The notes under the pieces were generated by a model. The model ran no database searches and was not told the origin of the DNA. It saw nothing but the letters and a program-made list of their open reading frames with translations. Source: an uncultured Glaciecola sp. (GTDB lineage: Bacteria > Pseudomonadota > Gammaproteobacteria > Enterobacterales > Alteromonadaceae). From it: 64,000 bases of DNA. The position numbers were made by a program, and so were the translations under genes. Shown here piece after piece: positions 20,325-36,345 of this stretch. The DNA lies in NCBI RefSeq assembly GCF_937770335.1, contig NZ_CALJHY010000003.1, positions 186,001-250,000 of the forward strand, given 5' to 3'. Position 1 is the stretch's first letter. The number at the start of each line of letters is the position of its first letter.

Positions 20325-21553
20325 ATTGCTACCCCTTGGTGTAAGTCACTTGAGTATGTTTGAAAGTGGCCTTTAGGCTCTATACATGGCAGTAATAATG
20401 TAAAGCATGCCCCCTTGCCTTCTGGGTTATTGATGACTTTAACAAAACCTTGATGCGACTTTGCAACTGATTTAACAACGGCTAAGCCTAATCCTGTACC
20501 TTGTGTTTTTGTGGTAAAAAAGGGTTCAAAAATATTATCAATTTGGCCTATCGATAAACCACAACCTTGATCTTTAATTTGGATACTGATGAACGACGCC
20601 CCGTTTTCTTCAATAATATCGGTAATCACTTCAATCACATCACCTTCACTCGATACTTCAATCGCATTGTGAAGAAGATTGCTAATAGCGCCGGTCAATG
20701 CTGTTTCATTACCCATTAATTGATGGGGTGAGGGTTTGTTGTCTATTTTTAAATGAATTGACTTAGTTGCCAATAAGGCATCAACGGCTTCTGCACTGTT
20801 CACCATTATTTTGGTCACCGTTAGTGGCGCTACGATTTGTTGTTCTCCACTTTTGGCAAACAACAACATATCATTTACTGTGCTTTCCAAGTCTTTTAAA
20901 CGGTTTTGTAAATTTGTAGTGAAACGGTCAGCCGTCTCATTTTTTAAATTCAATGAACGTAGATTAGCCGCATATAACATAGCCGAGGATAGCGGCGTTC
21001 TGACCTGATGTGCTAGAGATGCGACCATTTTTCCTAATGATGACAAACGCTGTAAATGGCTTATCCGACTCTGTAATTCTCGGGTTTCGGTAAGGTCCGT
21101 CAATACTATTAGCTGACCTTTTTCTTCAACTAATGGGGTAATAGAAATTTTTACTTTACGACCATCTCGCAAGGAAACTTCATGTCCGTCATCTGCTTGT
21201 GGCTTGAATGAGCGTAGTATGATTTCTCGCCATAGTTCTTTTTCAAGTGGCTCGCCAAGTAATTCAACCGCTTGTTGATTGGCTTGTTTTATATGACCGT
21301 TTTGGTCAAGTACGATTACGCCAGCAGGCATTACCTCTAATAAATGATTAAGTCGTTTGGCTTTGTTTTTGAGCTCTTCAACCGTATCATCACTTTCCAC
21401 TATTTGCGGTTCTGCAATCGCTTGCGCGCAAACATTAACAATTGATATTGGTTTTTCTAAACTAACAGGCTGAGAAACGGCACTTTGGCGTGCACCAAAT
21501 GAAAATTGATTTTGTGGATCAATAACGAAAAAATTGTGGTTTAACTGCGACAT
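20321..21553 (-). CDS. flrB: Flagellar sensor histidine kinase FlrB (FleS)
   Basis: Soluble two-component kinase that phosphorylates FlrC. It has a PAS domain (LEVMPAGVIVLDQNGHIKQA), a HisKA box with phospho-accepting His in SLAHQVRTPLSSAM, and a HATPase domain (NLLHNAIEVS, GTGLGLAVV). No transmembrane segment is seen. I place the start at the ATG at 21553 (MSQLNHN, preceded by AGAGGA), giving 410 residues. The open frame continues to 21610, but that stretch contains the sigma54 promoter. It overlaps flrC by four bases. Confidence 0.93.
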   Translation of the reverse strand: MSQLNHNFFVIDPQNQFSFGARQSAVSQPVSLEKPISIVNVCAQAIAEPQIVESDDTVEELKNKAKRLNHLLEVMPAGVIVLDQNGHIKQANQQAVELLGEPLEKELWREIILRSFKPQADDGHEVSLRDGRKVKISITPLVEEKGQLIVLTDLTETRELQSRISHLQRLSSLGKMVASLAHQVRTPLSSAMLYAANLRSLNLKNETADRFTTNLQNRLKDLESTVNDMLLFAKSGEQQIVAPLTVTKIMVNSAEAVDALLATKSIHLKIDNKPSPHQLMGNETALTGAISNLLHNAIEVSSEGDVIEVITDIIEENGASFISIQIKDQGCGLSIGQIDNIFEPFFTTKTQGTGLGLAVVKSVAKSHQGFVKVINNPEGKGACFTLLLPCIEPKGHFQTYSSDLHQGVAI

Positions 21554-21593
21554 AATCCTCTGACTACCTAAACTACTGGGTGTACCGGGATTA

Positions 21594-21610
21594 TGCACGA
21601 GCCATGCCAA
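21594..21610 (-). promoter_or_regulatory. Sigma54 promoter for flrBC
   Basis: On the minus strand TTGGCATGGCTCGTGCA has GG and GC 10 bases apart. The predicted transcription start near 21584 is about 30 bases before the ATG at 21553. FlrA, encoded next door, is the expected activator. Confidence 0.75.
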
Positions 21611-21701
21611 TACTTATCTATATGATTTTTATGATTATTTAGTGAGTTATAGCACCTTAATCACTGTCAATAAAATGACTAAGGTGGTAAATATTGAAGA
21701 G

Positions 21702-23135
21702 TTATTGACGGCTTATTTCGTATTTACGCATTTTTTCAACCAACGTTGTTCTGCGCATACCTAGTTGATCAGCCGCTCTTGCTACAACCCATTCTTGCTG
21801 ATCCAATGCTTGAGAAATCAAATTTATTTCTAAATCTGATAAATATTCTTTCAGGTTGACGCCAACAGATGGTAACGCTGTACTTAATACACCGACTTGA
21901 CTCGCTTCTGATGCCTCTTCAACTTGACCTAAGAAAAGCTCGTTTAAGACCTCACGTTCTTGTTGTTCTTCAGAGAGAGTACTAACTGGAAGAGGTGCAT
22001 TACCATATTGATACTTTACTGGTAATTCTTTAATTCCAACTAATTTTTTTGGATACAATATTGCTAAACGTTCAACTAAGTTGGATAGCTCTCTGACATT
22101 ACCTGGCCACGCATGTGACATTAACGAGCGCATTGCGTCGTCATTAAACTTGACCATATTTTCGTTGTTATTTTCTAAACGATGCGCCAGCTCTTGCAAT
22201 AATAATGGAATATCCGCGGCACGCTCACGCAATGCAGGACTTTCGATAGGAAAAACATTTAAACGATAGTATAAGTCTTCTCTAAACGTGTTTTCGGTTA
22301 TCATGTCGTCTAAGTTACGGTGTGTTGCAGCAACAATACGGACATCACAATTAATCGTTTTCGTGCCACCAACCCTTTCAAAGATCCGTTCCTGCAAAAC
22401 ACGAAGTAGTTTCACTTGCATTTGCAATGGCATGTCGCCAATTTCATCTAAAAATAACGTGCCGCCTTCAGCTAGTTCGAAACGTCCTTTGCGCGAACCA
22501 ATGGCACCTGTAAACGCTCCTTTTTCATGACCGAACAATTCACTTTCTAATAGCTCGCCTGGTATAGCACCGCAGTTTACCGGAATAAACGGACCCTTTT
22601 GGCGAGTCGACATATAATGAATGTTACGGGCAATAACCTCTTTACCCGTGCCTGATTCACCTAATATAAGCACGTTAGCATCTGAGGGCGCCACTTGCTC
22701 AATAAGACTACGAACTTCTTTTATGCCTCCGCTGTTGCCTACTAAACTTCTAAATAGGCGAGTCTTACCTGTAGTCGTGTCCAAAGCAGACGTATTTAAA
22801 CGGTGGAAATCTTGACATTTACTCAGTAATTCAGTCATTGATGGCTGCGTAATAGGTTCAAATAGTGAGCCCATCATATTCTGGTAGTTTTGTTCGCCAC
22901 TCAACTGAAAGCCAATATTAATGAATGGAATTGCAGGAAATTTTTCAATAATGCCTTCGGCCAACTCAGGAAGTTCGCCGTCAAGAAGAATAGCAACCAA
23001 GTCGTTTTTGACCTCAATAGTCTTAATGCAGTGACTATAATCGCTATGGCTACATGCCTCACCCATAAAAGTCAGTATTACATTCAGATTATTCTTACGA
23101 ACTTCATTATCGCTGATAATCAGAATTTCCGTCAT
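21702..23135 (-). CDS. flrA: Master flagellar sigma54 activator FlrA (FleQ)
   Basis: FlrA is the top regulator of the polar flagellar cascade. It has 477 residues: an N-terminal FleQ-type receiver-like domain without a standard phosphorylation site, then the LFRSLVG motif, which in Pseudomonas FleQ takes part in c-di-GMP binding. The AAA+ domain has Walker A GESGTGKE and GAFTGA, and a C-terminal Fis-type helix-turn-helix ([19 protein letters not shown]) follows. It is transcribed alone ahead of flrBC. I see no convincing sigma54 site, in line with housekeeping transcription. Confidence 0.95.
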   Translation of the reverse strand: MTEILIISDNEVRKNNLNVILTFMGEACSHSDYSHCIKTIEVKNDLVAILLDGELPELAEGIIEKFPAIPFINIGFQLSGEQNYQNMMGSLFEPITQPSMTELLSKCQDFHRLNTSALDTTTGKTRLFRSLVGNSGGIKEVRSLIEQVAPSDANVLILGESGTGKEVIARNIHYMSTRQKGPFIPVNCGAIPGELLESELFGHEKGAFTGAIGSRKGRFELAEGGTLFLDEIGDMPLQMQVKLLRVLQERIFERVGGTKTINCDVRIVAATHRNLDDMITENTFREDLYYRLNVFPIESPALRERAADIPLLLQELAHRLENNNENMVKFNDDAMRSLMSHAWPGNVRELSNLVERLAILYPKKLVGIKELPVKYQYGNAPLPVSTLSEEQQEREVLNELFLGQVEEASEASQVGVLSTALPSVGVNLKEYLSDLEINLISQALDQQEWVVARAADQLGMRRTTLVEKMRKYEISRQ

Positions 23136-23438
23136 TGCTACCTCAGTTGAGTTTGTATCTTGATAGGTATAAAAACAGTATTAAGTGTATTGGAAATATA
23201 CTATTTCTTATACATGTTATCTGATAACAAAAGGAAAGCCATAAAAAAAAGCGGCCAAGCCACTTTTTTATGAGTGTAACGAACCAGATAAATGTAGATA
23301 ACGCATTTAATAACCAATGTTGCCTATTCATGGCTGGCTCATTCGAACAAGGCATTTTGTAAGGTTTACGGTCGCGATATGGCGGATTTAGATGAGGCTT
23401 TGGGTTTCATACTTTAATATTATATCGAAACTAGGCCG
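23136..23438. other. Intergenic region between flrA and the glycosylation island
   Basis: Non-coding. It holds the flrA promoter region (no confident boxes seen) and one bidirectional-looking terminator hairpin near 23243-23269. A 70-codon minus-strand frame here crosses the terminator and looks spurious. Confidence 0.6.
23243..23269. terminator. Terminator hairpin, end of glycosylation operon
   Basis: An A-run followed by GCGGCCAAGCCAC and a T-run forms a stem (AAAAAAG, GGC with GCC, CTTTTTT) that could end transcription on either strand. It would separate the acetyltransferase gene from flrA. Confidence 0.6.
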
Positions 23439-23906
23439 TTACACTTTAATAACTTGATATACGACACTGTCTATTTGGTTAATTTTTTCATCTCTTAAAT
23501 AGCGAAAACCTGCTTTTTCGAATGATTTTATCGAAGCGATATTTTGTTTCTTTATTGACGCTAAAATTGGTAAGCTATTGGCTTTAAAATATTCTGCAAC
23601 CCCCTTACTAATAGAGAGACTGCCCAGGCCTTTCCCTCTAAATTCTTTACCTATTATGACACCTATTACGGCATTATTAGGTTTTACATCAATTCGCAGT
23701 ATAGATGCAGGTTTACCATCAGCTTCAACAATATAAATTAAAGCGTTTTTATTAGTTAACTTATTCTTGAACCATTCGCAATGAGGAACATAAGATATAA
23801 CGTCAGAATGAAACGATTGATCCCGCACTAGCTGATAATTAGACCATGCAAAAATCAGATCAACATCAGTCAATTGCGCTTGCCTTATATGTAATTTAGT
23901 CGCCAA
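23439..23906 (-). CDS. GNAT acetyltransferase, possible PseH
   Basis: GNAT-family N-acetyltransferase. In this position it probably does the PseH step, acetylating the 4-amino group of the UDP-sugar before PseG. The core reads LRIDVKPNNAVIGVIIGKEF, with the acetyl-CoA loop RGKGLG near residue 95 and SFEKAGFR near the end. I choose a TTG start at 23906 with AGAGG eight bases before it, giving 155 residues, close to PseH length. An ATG at 24050 would add 48 Cys-rich residues and overlap pseG by 35 bases. The fold assignment is firm; the substrate is inferred from context. Confidence 0.75.
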   Translation of the reverse strand: MATKLHIRQAQLTDVDLIFAWSNYQLVRDQSFHSDVISYVPHCEWFKNKLTNKNALIYIVEADGKPASILRIDVKPNNAVIGVIIGKEFRGKGLGSLSISKGVAEYFKANSLPILASIKKQNIASIKSFEKAGFRYLRDEKINQIDSVVYQVIKV

Positions 23907-24015
23907 ATTATTTTCCTCTTTGCAGCCTATGAAAAGTCTCTTAAAGTAAAAATCCGTTTCCCATTTTAGCGAGCTCTGAGTTGCACTGATACAATATGGG
24001 TCGCAGAATTTATCG

Positions 24016-25161
24016 TTAACGTCGCAAATTAAGCACTTCGCTGAATACATTTAACAGATTATCTGCGCCAGAAGAGGCTTCTTTTTGCACACAATCATAG
24101 GCTTTATTCTGCTTCACAATTAATGACTCGGTATCAGAGTAGTCCGCCGTTACTTGTTTTGCTAATCCGATATAGTCGACTTCCTGACGCCAGTCTGCGG
24201 CATTACACCAACCTTGCTGAGACGACTCCGTTGCAGCAGGCATTTGATTATCGGCAACTACCACAAGGTAACTAGGTGTATAACAGCGCATCAATTCGAA
24301 TTGTGTTCCACCTGCAGCACTGATGCTTAAACGACTATGCAACATAACCTCAGCCATCTCTTGAACATCGTGAATATAGTGTATTGGCATGCTTATTTTA
24401 TGCTTTGCATTATTGTAGTTTAGCCAGCCATCTTGAATGTTTTCCGTAAGCTGCTTTTGCCATTTGTAAGCTGCACCTGTAATCACCGTAACTGGAAATT
24501 GAAAGTTCAACTGACTCAATGCGCCAAGCATGCCCAGAGTATGATTTTGAGCATCACCACCGCCAAAACAAATAAGTAATGAATGCCTATCGGCTATAGG
24601 TATTAGCGGTAAGTCTATAAACTCGGGGCGTAACAATAGATACTGAGGACCTAAACAGAGACGACTATTTTGCGCATTCTTTAGATAATCTAGTTGCTGT
24701 GCGGCTGCAGCACCATTAATCACTACATCTGCTATATGATGCTGATTTTTTTCTAAAAACGTATTGATATCATCAAGGTAAGCAAAGCAAATACCGGTTG
24801 CAGCTATTGCCTGTTGATAAGAATGATCAAATTGATAGCCATCAAGCACAAGGATTTGACAATATTGAGAAGACTCTTTTGAGCCATAGCGTGACATACA
24901 CGTTGCAATAAATTCAACCTCTGCCTTATTTCGCTCATTTGTGACGTCGACTGCAACACTATTATTCAGATGGTTGTCGTCAATAACAACAATTTCACCA
25001 TGCCACTTATGTCGACTTAATAAAAAGCGTTTACTAGTTTGGCTACATATAAATACAACATCAACTTGGGCATGCTGCGCCGCCTGTGAGAGCGCAAAAC
25101 AACGCATTAAGTGCCCTAACCCAATATGCTCATTACCTTCTACTCTGAAAAATAGTTGCAT
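24016..25161 (-). CDS. pseG: PseG, UDP-sugar hydrolase of pseudaminic acid synthesis
   Basis: PseG removes UDP from UDP-2,4-diacetamido-2,4,6-trideoxy-beta-L-altropyranose. It has 381 residues with a GT-B-like fold. The N-terminal signature FRVEGNEHIGLGHLMRC contains the catalytic His of the GxGHxxR motif. The nucleotide-binding signatures CFGGGDAQN and ISAAGGTQFELM follow. It is somewhat longer than Campylobacter PseG (about 275 residues), with an insertion after residue 60. The neighbours pseI, pseF, pseC and pseB complete the pathway. Confidence 0.88.
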   Translation of the reverse strand: MQLFFRVEGNEHIGLGHLMRCFALSQAAQHAQVDVVFICSQTSKRFLLSRHKWHGEIVVIDDNHLNNSVAVDVTNERNKAEVEFIATCMSRYGSKESSQYCQILVLDGYQFDHSYQQAIAATGICFAYLDDINTFLEKNQHHIADVVINGAAAAQQLDYLKNAQNSRLCLGPQYLLLRPEFIDLPLIPIADRHSLLICFGGGDAQNHTLGMLGALSQLNFQFPVTVITGAAYKWQKQLTENIQDGWLNYNNAKHKISMPIHYIHDVQEMAEVMLHSRLSISAAGGTQFELMRCYTPSYLVVVADNQMPAATESSQQGWCNAADWRQEVDYIGLAKQVTADYSDTESLIVKQNKAYDCVQKEASSGADNLLNVFSEVLNLRR

Positions 25162-25170
25162 TATTTTTAT

Positions 25171-26253
25171 TTACTGCACTGAATTAATTTTCGCCCAACT
25201 CAGGGGCGTGCCTTTTGGCATAGAGATAGAGGCAACACTACCAACTACCGTGGTTAAATGTTTAGGCGGTAAGCCATGCGCAGGTCGCACTATTTTTACA
25301 TGTTCAGTAGTCAATACTTCGCCAGCATTGATATCCTTGCAAATGTATATCGAGCGACGATATTGTTTAGACTTCTCCTCAGCGCTAGTGCCGCCGTAAG
25401 TCACTGCCCCAATGGCTTCAGATACTCTTGCTGTCTCAATAACTAACTGCGCTAATTCGTCCGGTTCAAGTGAAAAAGCGGCATCTACACCGCCATCATC
25501 TCTACATAAAACAAAATGTTTTTCAATTACACTTGCACCGTAAACAACACTGGCGACTGACACACCGATACCCGCGGTATGGTCTGACAAACCAACTTGG
25601 CAATTAAATGTAGCGCGCATATTAGGGATGGTTACCAGGTTTGTATTTTCAGGTAAGGCAGGGTAAGTGCTTGTGCATTTAAGCAGTATAATATTTTCGC
25701 ACCCTTGATCTCTGGCCGCTGTTAGCGCTTCTTCAATATCGCTGATACTGGCCATACCGGTGGACATGATAAGCGGTTTACCTTGCGCGGCTGCTTTTTT
25801 AATTAGCGGAATATCAGTCAGTTCAAACGAGGCAATTTTATAGCATGGCACATCTAACTGTGCTAAAAAATCGACCGCAGCTTCATCAAATGGTGAACTA
25901 AAAGCAAGCATTCCAAGGCTGTTAGCAAGGGTGAATAATTCACTGTGCCATTCATACGGGGTTGACGCCTTGGCGTATAAATTAAAGAGCTTTTCACCCG
26001 CCCACAAACTGTCACTTTCCTTAATCACAAAGTCGGGCGAGTCCACGTCAAGTGTCATACTTTCAGCCGTGTAGGTTTGCAACTTAATGGCGTGCGCCCC
26101 AGCTCTCGCTGCTTGCTCAACCATTTCTTTAGCAAGCGTTAAACTTTGACCATGATTACCGCTTAATTCAGCAATAATAAACGGCTTTTTATTGGGACCA
26201 ACATCGAAGAAAAGATCGTCATTGCCTATTCGAATTGTGGTATTACTGGACAT
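25171..26253 (-). CDS. pseI: Pseudaminic acid synthase PseI
   Basis: NeuB-family synthase that condenses the free 6-deoxy sugar with phosphoenolpyruvate to give pseudaminic acid. It has 360 residues: a TIM-barrel NeuB domain (FIIAELSGNHGQSL, AIKLQTYTAESMTLD, STGMASISDIEEAL, VGLSDHTAGIGVSV) and a C-terminal SAF/antifreeze-like domain (RRSIYICKDINAGEVLT). It starts 17 bases after the GT9-like gene's region ends and precedes pseG by nine bases. Confidence 0.94.
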   Translation of the reverse strand: MSSNTTIRIGNDDLFFDVGPNKKPFIIAELSGNHGQSLTLAKEMVEQAARAGAHAIKLQTYTAESMTLDVDSPDFVIKESDSLWAGEKLFNLYAKASTPYEWHSELFTLANSLGMLAFSSPFDEAAVDFLAQLDVPCYKIASFELTDIPLIKKAAAQGKPLIMSTGMASISDIEEALTAARDQGCENIILLKCTSTYPALPENTNLVTIPNMRATFNCQVGLSDHTAGIGVSVASVVYGASVIEKHFVLCRDDGGVDAAFSLEPDELAQLVIETARVSEAIGAVTYGGTSAEEKSKQYRRSIYICKDINAGEVLTTEHVKIVRPAHGLPPKHLTTVVGSVASISMPKGTPLSWAKINSVQ

Positions 26254-26314
26254 AATCTTGACCTTATAGGCTTTTCAAAATGGTAAAATAAACTGGGATG
26301 GGTGCAGAAAAACA

Positions 26315-27337
26315 CTAAAAGTGATTTTCTTCACCCATATCAACACTGCCATCAAAAATACTTTGCACACCTTCAACTAAACTTTGCACTTCTGCAGGCT
26401 GATCCGACATATCCGTCGCATAATCAGGCATTAAGGTGCGCGGATCGATATTACCACTGATGATCATTACGGGGCAGCCGACCGCTGTTGCCAGCCATTG
26501 TGGTGCTGATGGAACGGATATAAGCAAGTCACTCGATTTCAACATGGCTAGGGTTTGACGCATAGATTGACTGCCGTCAAATTTTGACCAAACCTCGAAT
26601 CCAGCATCTTCAAGTGCTTTTTGTAATTGCTCGGTTAACTCGTAGCTTCGCTCTGCTGTGCGCGCTTGAGTTGCGAGTGCGATTACCTTTTTACTTTTCG
26701 CTTTTTTAGCTGTCTGCTTATCTCGTGTTATTTGTATTTGCATATCTAAATCAATATCTTGCCACCCACAGCAGGTTTTCAAATAAAATTCAGGATAACC
26801 ACGTTCTGGTAAATAATCAGATTGCCACCACGTTGTGTGCCATCTCATCATACTAAACCAAGTGCTCTGAAGGTAATGACCAGGGTCATTAACAAAAGTG
26901 GGGGGAAGCGTTTGATTTTGAAATTGGGTAATTAGCTCGGCAATCGACATACCAATGTAATTTCCTTCAATCGGCTCACCTGCATCTTTCAAGAAACGTG
27001 ATAAAAAGCTAGGCATAAACCATGTGTCGAGATTAATTATTTTGGTATAAGCTTCACCAATAATAATTTCAGCAAGACCCAAAAATACTTCCATCGCTTT
27101 TATAATGTCTTCTGGCCATTCACCATTTTTTAGTCCGAAGGTTTTCACTTGCGGCTCTGCTAACGCCATGACTTCAAATCCGGCAGCGTAGGTTAAAAAA
27201 TGAATTTCTGCACCAGGATGTTTACGTTTAATATACCTTACACTTGGCACTCCAATGCACGTGACATCACCTAAACCTAGCATGCGGATAATGAGTATTT
27301 TTTCTTTTACAGAGTCGGTTTCAGTAGTCAGTACCAT
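26315..27337 (-). CDS. GT9-like glycosyltransferase in the flagellin glycosylation cluster
   Basis: A 340-residue protein with a GT-B arrangement resembling ADP-heptose:LPS heptosyltransferases (family GT9). It begins ILIIRMLGLGDVTCIGVPS with HPGAEIHFLTY after it. A C-terminal donor-binding stretch reads LLISVPSAPQWLATAVGCPV. Heptose use is not implied; in this setting it may transfer or extend the flagellin glycan. It lies between pseF and pseI in the same direction. I cannot name the donor or acceptor. Confidence 0.65.
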   Translation of the reverse strand: MVLTTETDSVKEKILIIRMLGLGDVTCIGVPSVRYIKRKHPGAEIHFLTYAAGFEVMALAEPQVKTFGLKNGEWPEDIIKAMEVFLGLAEIIIGEAYTKIINLDTWFMPSFLSRFLKDAGEPIEGNYIGMSIAELITQFQNQTLPPTFVNDPGHYLQSTWFSMMRWHTTWWQSDYLPERGYPEFYLKTCCGWQDIDLDMQIQITRDKQTAKKAKSKKVIALATQARTAERSYELTEQLQKALEDAGFEVWSKFDGSQSMRQTLAMLKSSDLLISVPSAPQWLATAVGCPVMIISGNIDPRTLMPDYATDMSDQPAEVQSLVEGVQSIFDGSVDMGEENHF

Positions 27338-27342
27338 GCTAC

Positions 27343-28046
27343 TTACCTCGAATTGTCTTGTTGTTTAGCCATATAAGCTTGATACATTAATTCGGCTCGA
27401 TACCAATCTTCTGGCGTATCAATATCTTGCACTAAATGTCGCGGTAATATAATGGGAATACCGCATTCAGAAAAAAACGGCTTTGCGGACAGATAGTCTT
27501 CGGTTCTACCCCAATAAAACTGTCCAGCATCATGATACGCTTCCGGTAAGTCTTGTGAGCGCTTAGTTATGTCGTTCTCAAAAGCAGGCAGTGCATAATC
27601 TTCTTTCATCAACAGGGCTCTTTGAATTGGAAACGCAAAGCTGGTGACAGAATATGCAAAACTTTTATCACAATGATCAATCAGTGCTTGTAGTCCTTGC
27701 TGCAGATATTCAGCTTGTAAAAAAGGAGCTGTTGCATAAATAGCACAGCAAAATTCAGGTTCACCTAAATTCAGCTTGACCCATTCAATGGCATGATTAG
27801 TCACATCTCTGGTGCCAGTTATATCATCCGATAATGAACCGGGCCGCATAAATGGCACTTGAGCACCATGCTGTTTGGCTACATCGGCAATAGTCACATC
27901 ATCAGTTGAAACGATAATATGTTCAAAAATTCCAGATTTCTTTGCCACCTCGATTGAGTATGCGATCAGCGGCAGACCTGCAAATTCTTTAATGTTTTTC
28001 TTAGGGATACGTTTACTTCCGCCGCGAGCAGGAATAATGGCAACGT

Positions 28047-28050
<4 letters not shown>
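27343..28050 (-). CDS. pseF: CMP-pseudaminic acid cytidylyltransferase PseF
   Basis: PseF activates pseudaminic acid with CTP. It has 235 residues and the CMP-sialic acid synthetase signatures: IIPARGGSKRIPKKNIKEFA at the N-terminus (CTP binding), IIVSTDD, and DIDTPEDW near the C-terminus. It overlaps pseC by four bases, indicating translational coupling. Confidence 0.93.
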
Positions 28051-34041
<5,991 letters not shown>

Positions 34042-34053
34042 AGTTAGACTTTA

Positions 34054-34365
34054 TCACTTATATTTTTTAACTGCTTTTAGTCCGCGTACCAATCCACTCA
34101 ATTCAGACAATGAATCAGCAAAAAGCGACTGCACGGCGGTATGGAGTTTATTATTAATGTGCAATTCAATTTTGGCGAATTGGTCACGTTCAACTTCATT
34201 TAGGCTTTTAAGGTGACTATGAATTAACTCGTCACGCTGAGTCACAAGCCTACGTAGCTCTTGGTCGTCGACATTGTCAGTGCCAAGCAATGCAAAAATT
34301 GATTGGTTTATAGCGCTAAGATCTTCAGGAGTTAGCGCATGGGACAAATGAGCTTCTTTATTCAC
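34054..34365 (-). CDS. FliT-like flagellar export chaperone
   Basis: A small protein of 103 residues, mostly helical and charged (RLVTQRDELIHSHLKSLNEV). It directly follows fliS with a four-base overlap. In this place most gammaproteobacteria carry FliT, the chaperone of the filament cap FliD. The sequence family is weakly conserved, so the call rests on size, helical content and position. Confidence 0.6.
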   Translation of the reverse strand: MNKEAHLSHALTPEDLSAINQSIFALLGTDNVDDQELRRLVTQRDELIHSHLKSLNEVERDQFAKIELHINNKLHTAVQSLFADSLSELSGLVRGLKAVKKYK

Positions 34366-34790
34366 ATTGAATGGCTTTTTCGACGTTGAATTTCGTATGC
34401 CTCTTCTTTTGCATCTTCTGGAATACTAGCCCAAGCCATTTTTATTGGCAGTAGCAGACTAATCACTTCATCTAATATCTGCAAACTGTTTTGCACGTTA
34501 GCGTCCAACAACCTTGTAATCATATACTCATATAACGAATAGAGATTTTGTGCAACATCACCGCCAACATCCAAATCCAACGTATCTCTTAAGTTAAGTA
34601 AAATAGCGTTAACTCTCGACAGGTGCTCTGCTTTTCCAGCAAAGTCTTTGCGTTCCATACACCCTTTCGCATAAGCGATACGATCGAGTGATCCCTGCAT
34701 CAACATGAGTGTTAAACGATGCGGATCGGCACTTGCAATGTCTTGTTTCAGACTGTCTTTTTTATATGCGTTTATACCTTTAAGCGCCAT
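34362..34790 (-). CDS. fliS: Flagellin export chaperone FliS
   Basis: FliS binds the C-terminus of flagellin in the cytoplasm, prevents its polymerisation and delivers it to FlhA. It has 142 residues and matches the family: AYKKDSLKQDIASADPHRLT, LMLMQGSLDRIAYAKG, then LYSLYEYMITRLLDANVQN. It lies between fliD and the FliT-like gene. Confidence 0.95.
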   Translation of the reverse strand: MALKGINAYKKDSLKQDIASADPHRLTLMLMQGSLDRIAYAKGCMERKDFAGKAEHLSRVNAILLNLRDTLDLDVGGDVAQNLYSLYEYMITRLLDANVQNSLQILDEVISLLLPIKMAWASIPEDAKEEAYEIQRRKSHSM

Positions 34791-34884
34791 ACAGTTTTGT
34801 CTCCGAATAAAATAATAAAGCTGTTGAAGATGAAAACACAGCTAAAAATGATGCTTTGCAGCAATAAAAATCTCAAATGCAGTG

Positions 34885-36330
34885 CTAAAACAAGCTTGCT
34901 AATAACGCCGAACTTGATTGTTGCAATCGTGCGACCGTTTGGTCTAAATTCAAATATCGTCCGCGCAGTGTTTGTTCAAAACTAACTAGGCGTAATTCAA
35001 ACGCCGCTCGGTCATCTAAAAGCTGCTCGCGCTGGTCTTTTGCCGCAGTTTCTCTACTGGCTAAAATACCGCTTGATTTAGTGTATTGGTCAATAAAGTC
35101 AAATAACTTATTGGCAATACCATCGTCGCCGGTAAACAGTTTTGATACTTCGTCGAAGTTATCTTCAAGCGCATCGCTTAGGCGTTTTGCACCTGTACCT
35201 AATCCAAAATCACTGTTGCCAATTTCCAATTTGCCTTCACTGGTTAATTCAATACCAATTTGAAACAAGCCGCCTAGTGCCGATGCTGAAACAGAGCTAC
35301 TCAAAATACTGCCTAAACCCGCTTGAATACCTCTAACGGTGAAATCGCCAGCTAGTGCTCCATCGTCTTCAAGATCGGATTCACCGTATTTTGTTAAAGA
35401 ACGAATTTCGTCATTGAGCGAGTTATAACTTTCAACAAACTCTTTGATTTTTTCATCCAGGCCTTCTTCATCAAAACCGATAACCAACGTTGAAGACTGA
35501 AACTCATCATTTGCATCTCTTTCTGAAACCGCTTTGGCCTCAAATGTTACATTTTGAATTGTATTTTTGAATTCATTACTAGCACTTTGTACCGTAATAC
35601 CGTCAATAATAGCCTGTGAGTTTTCCGCCGTTTTCGTTGGCACTAAATAACTAGCAGACTGGGTTGAATCTGTTGTCGCAAGGCGATTAAGATCGGCAAT
35701 ATCATTATCGTTTACAATAGAAAGGTCGTTACCCTCACCCGTTATGGTGGAGCTAATAATCAATTTAGCACCACCGTCAGCGGTACCCGTATTGATAATG
35801 TTTGCCGTAATGCCAAAATTATCTTCCGCATTATTAATTTGTTCACGAAGTTCGGCTAATGTTGCACCCGCGGCTACATTAACTGAAAATGTATCGCCAG
35901 TGCCGCCGATATTGAAGGTAAGTGAACCCGCAGTGTCGGTCACTGAATCACTTGACGCAGCGAAACCACCGTTCGTAGCTGACGCTGTCTCGATCCTACT
36001 TCCGCTAGCCAAACGCTCAACAGTAATAGCATACTCGCCTGTTAACGCGCTGTTCGATGCCTTGGCTGTGAATGGCTCAGTTTCTTCAGATGGGTTACGT
36101 ATAGTAGGCTCGCGATCAGTAAGCGACTGGTCTTTGCGCAGTTCGTCAACTGAATCTTTAAATTCGGATAGTTTTGATTTGATTTGTCCGAGACTTGAAA
36201 TCTCGGACTCAATTCTTTCATCTCGAGCATCTAGTCGAGCGGATTTTGGTCCACGCTCAGCAGCCAGTAATTGTGTTACCAGTCCTTCGAGGTCTAACCC
36301 TGAACCAACCCCTAACGATGAAATGCCCAT
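34885..36330 (-). CDS. fliD: Flagellar filament cap protein FliD (HAP2)
   Basis: FliD forms the cap under which flagellin folds into the filament. It has 481 residues. The N-terminal domain reads GISSLGVGSGLDLEGLVTQL, a middle region binds neighbouring cap subunits, and the C-terminal coiled coil ends in LDQTVARLQQSSSALLASLF. A plus-strand frame of 201 codons opposite the 5' half is a shadow. It follows flaG by 15 bases. Confidence 0.95.
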   Translation of the reverse strand: MGISSLGVGSGLDLEGLVTQLLAAERGPKSARLDARDERIESEISSLGQIKSKLSEFKDSVDELRKDQSLTDREPTIRNPSEETEPFTAKASNSALTGEYAITVERLASGSRIETASATNGGFAASSDSVTDTAGSLTFNIGGTGDTFSVNVAAGATLAELREQINNAEDNFGITANIINTGTADGGAKLIISSTITGEGNDLSIVNDNDIADLNRLATTDSTQSASYLVPTKTAENSQAIIDGITVQSASNEFKNTIQNVTFEAKAVSERDANDEFQSSTLVIGFDEEGLDEKIKEFVESYNSLNDEIRSLTKYGESDLEDDGALAGDFTVRGIQAGLGSILSSSVSASALGGLFQIGIELTSEGKLEIGNSDFGLGTGAKRLSDALEDNFDEVSKLFTGDDGIANKLFDFIDQYTKSSGILASRETAAKDQREQLLDDRAAFELRLVSFEQTLRGRYLNLDQTVARLQQSSSALLASLF

Positions 36331-36345
36331 TTATTACCTCATTAA

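Noticed and set aside
23143-23355. 70-codon minus-strand frame before flrA
   Set aside because: It runs through a terminator hairpin, has no ribosome site and its residues show no protein-like pattern.
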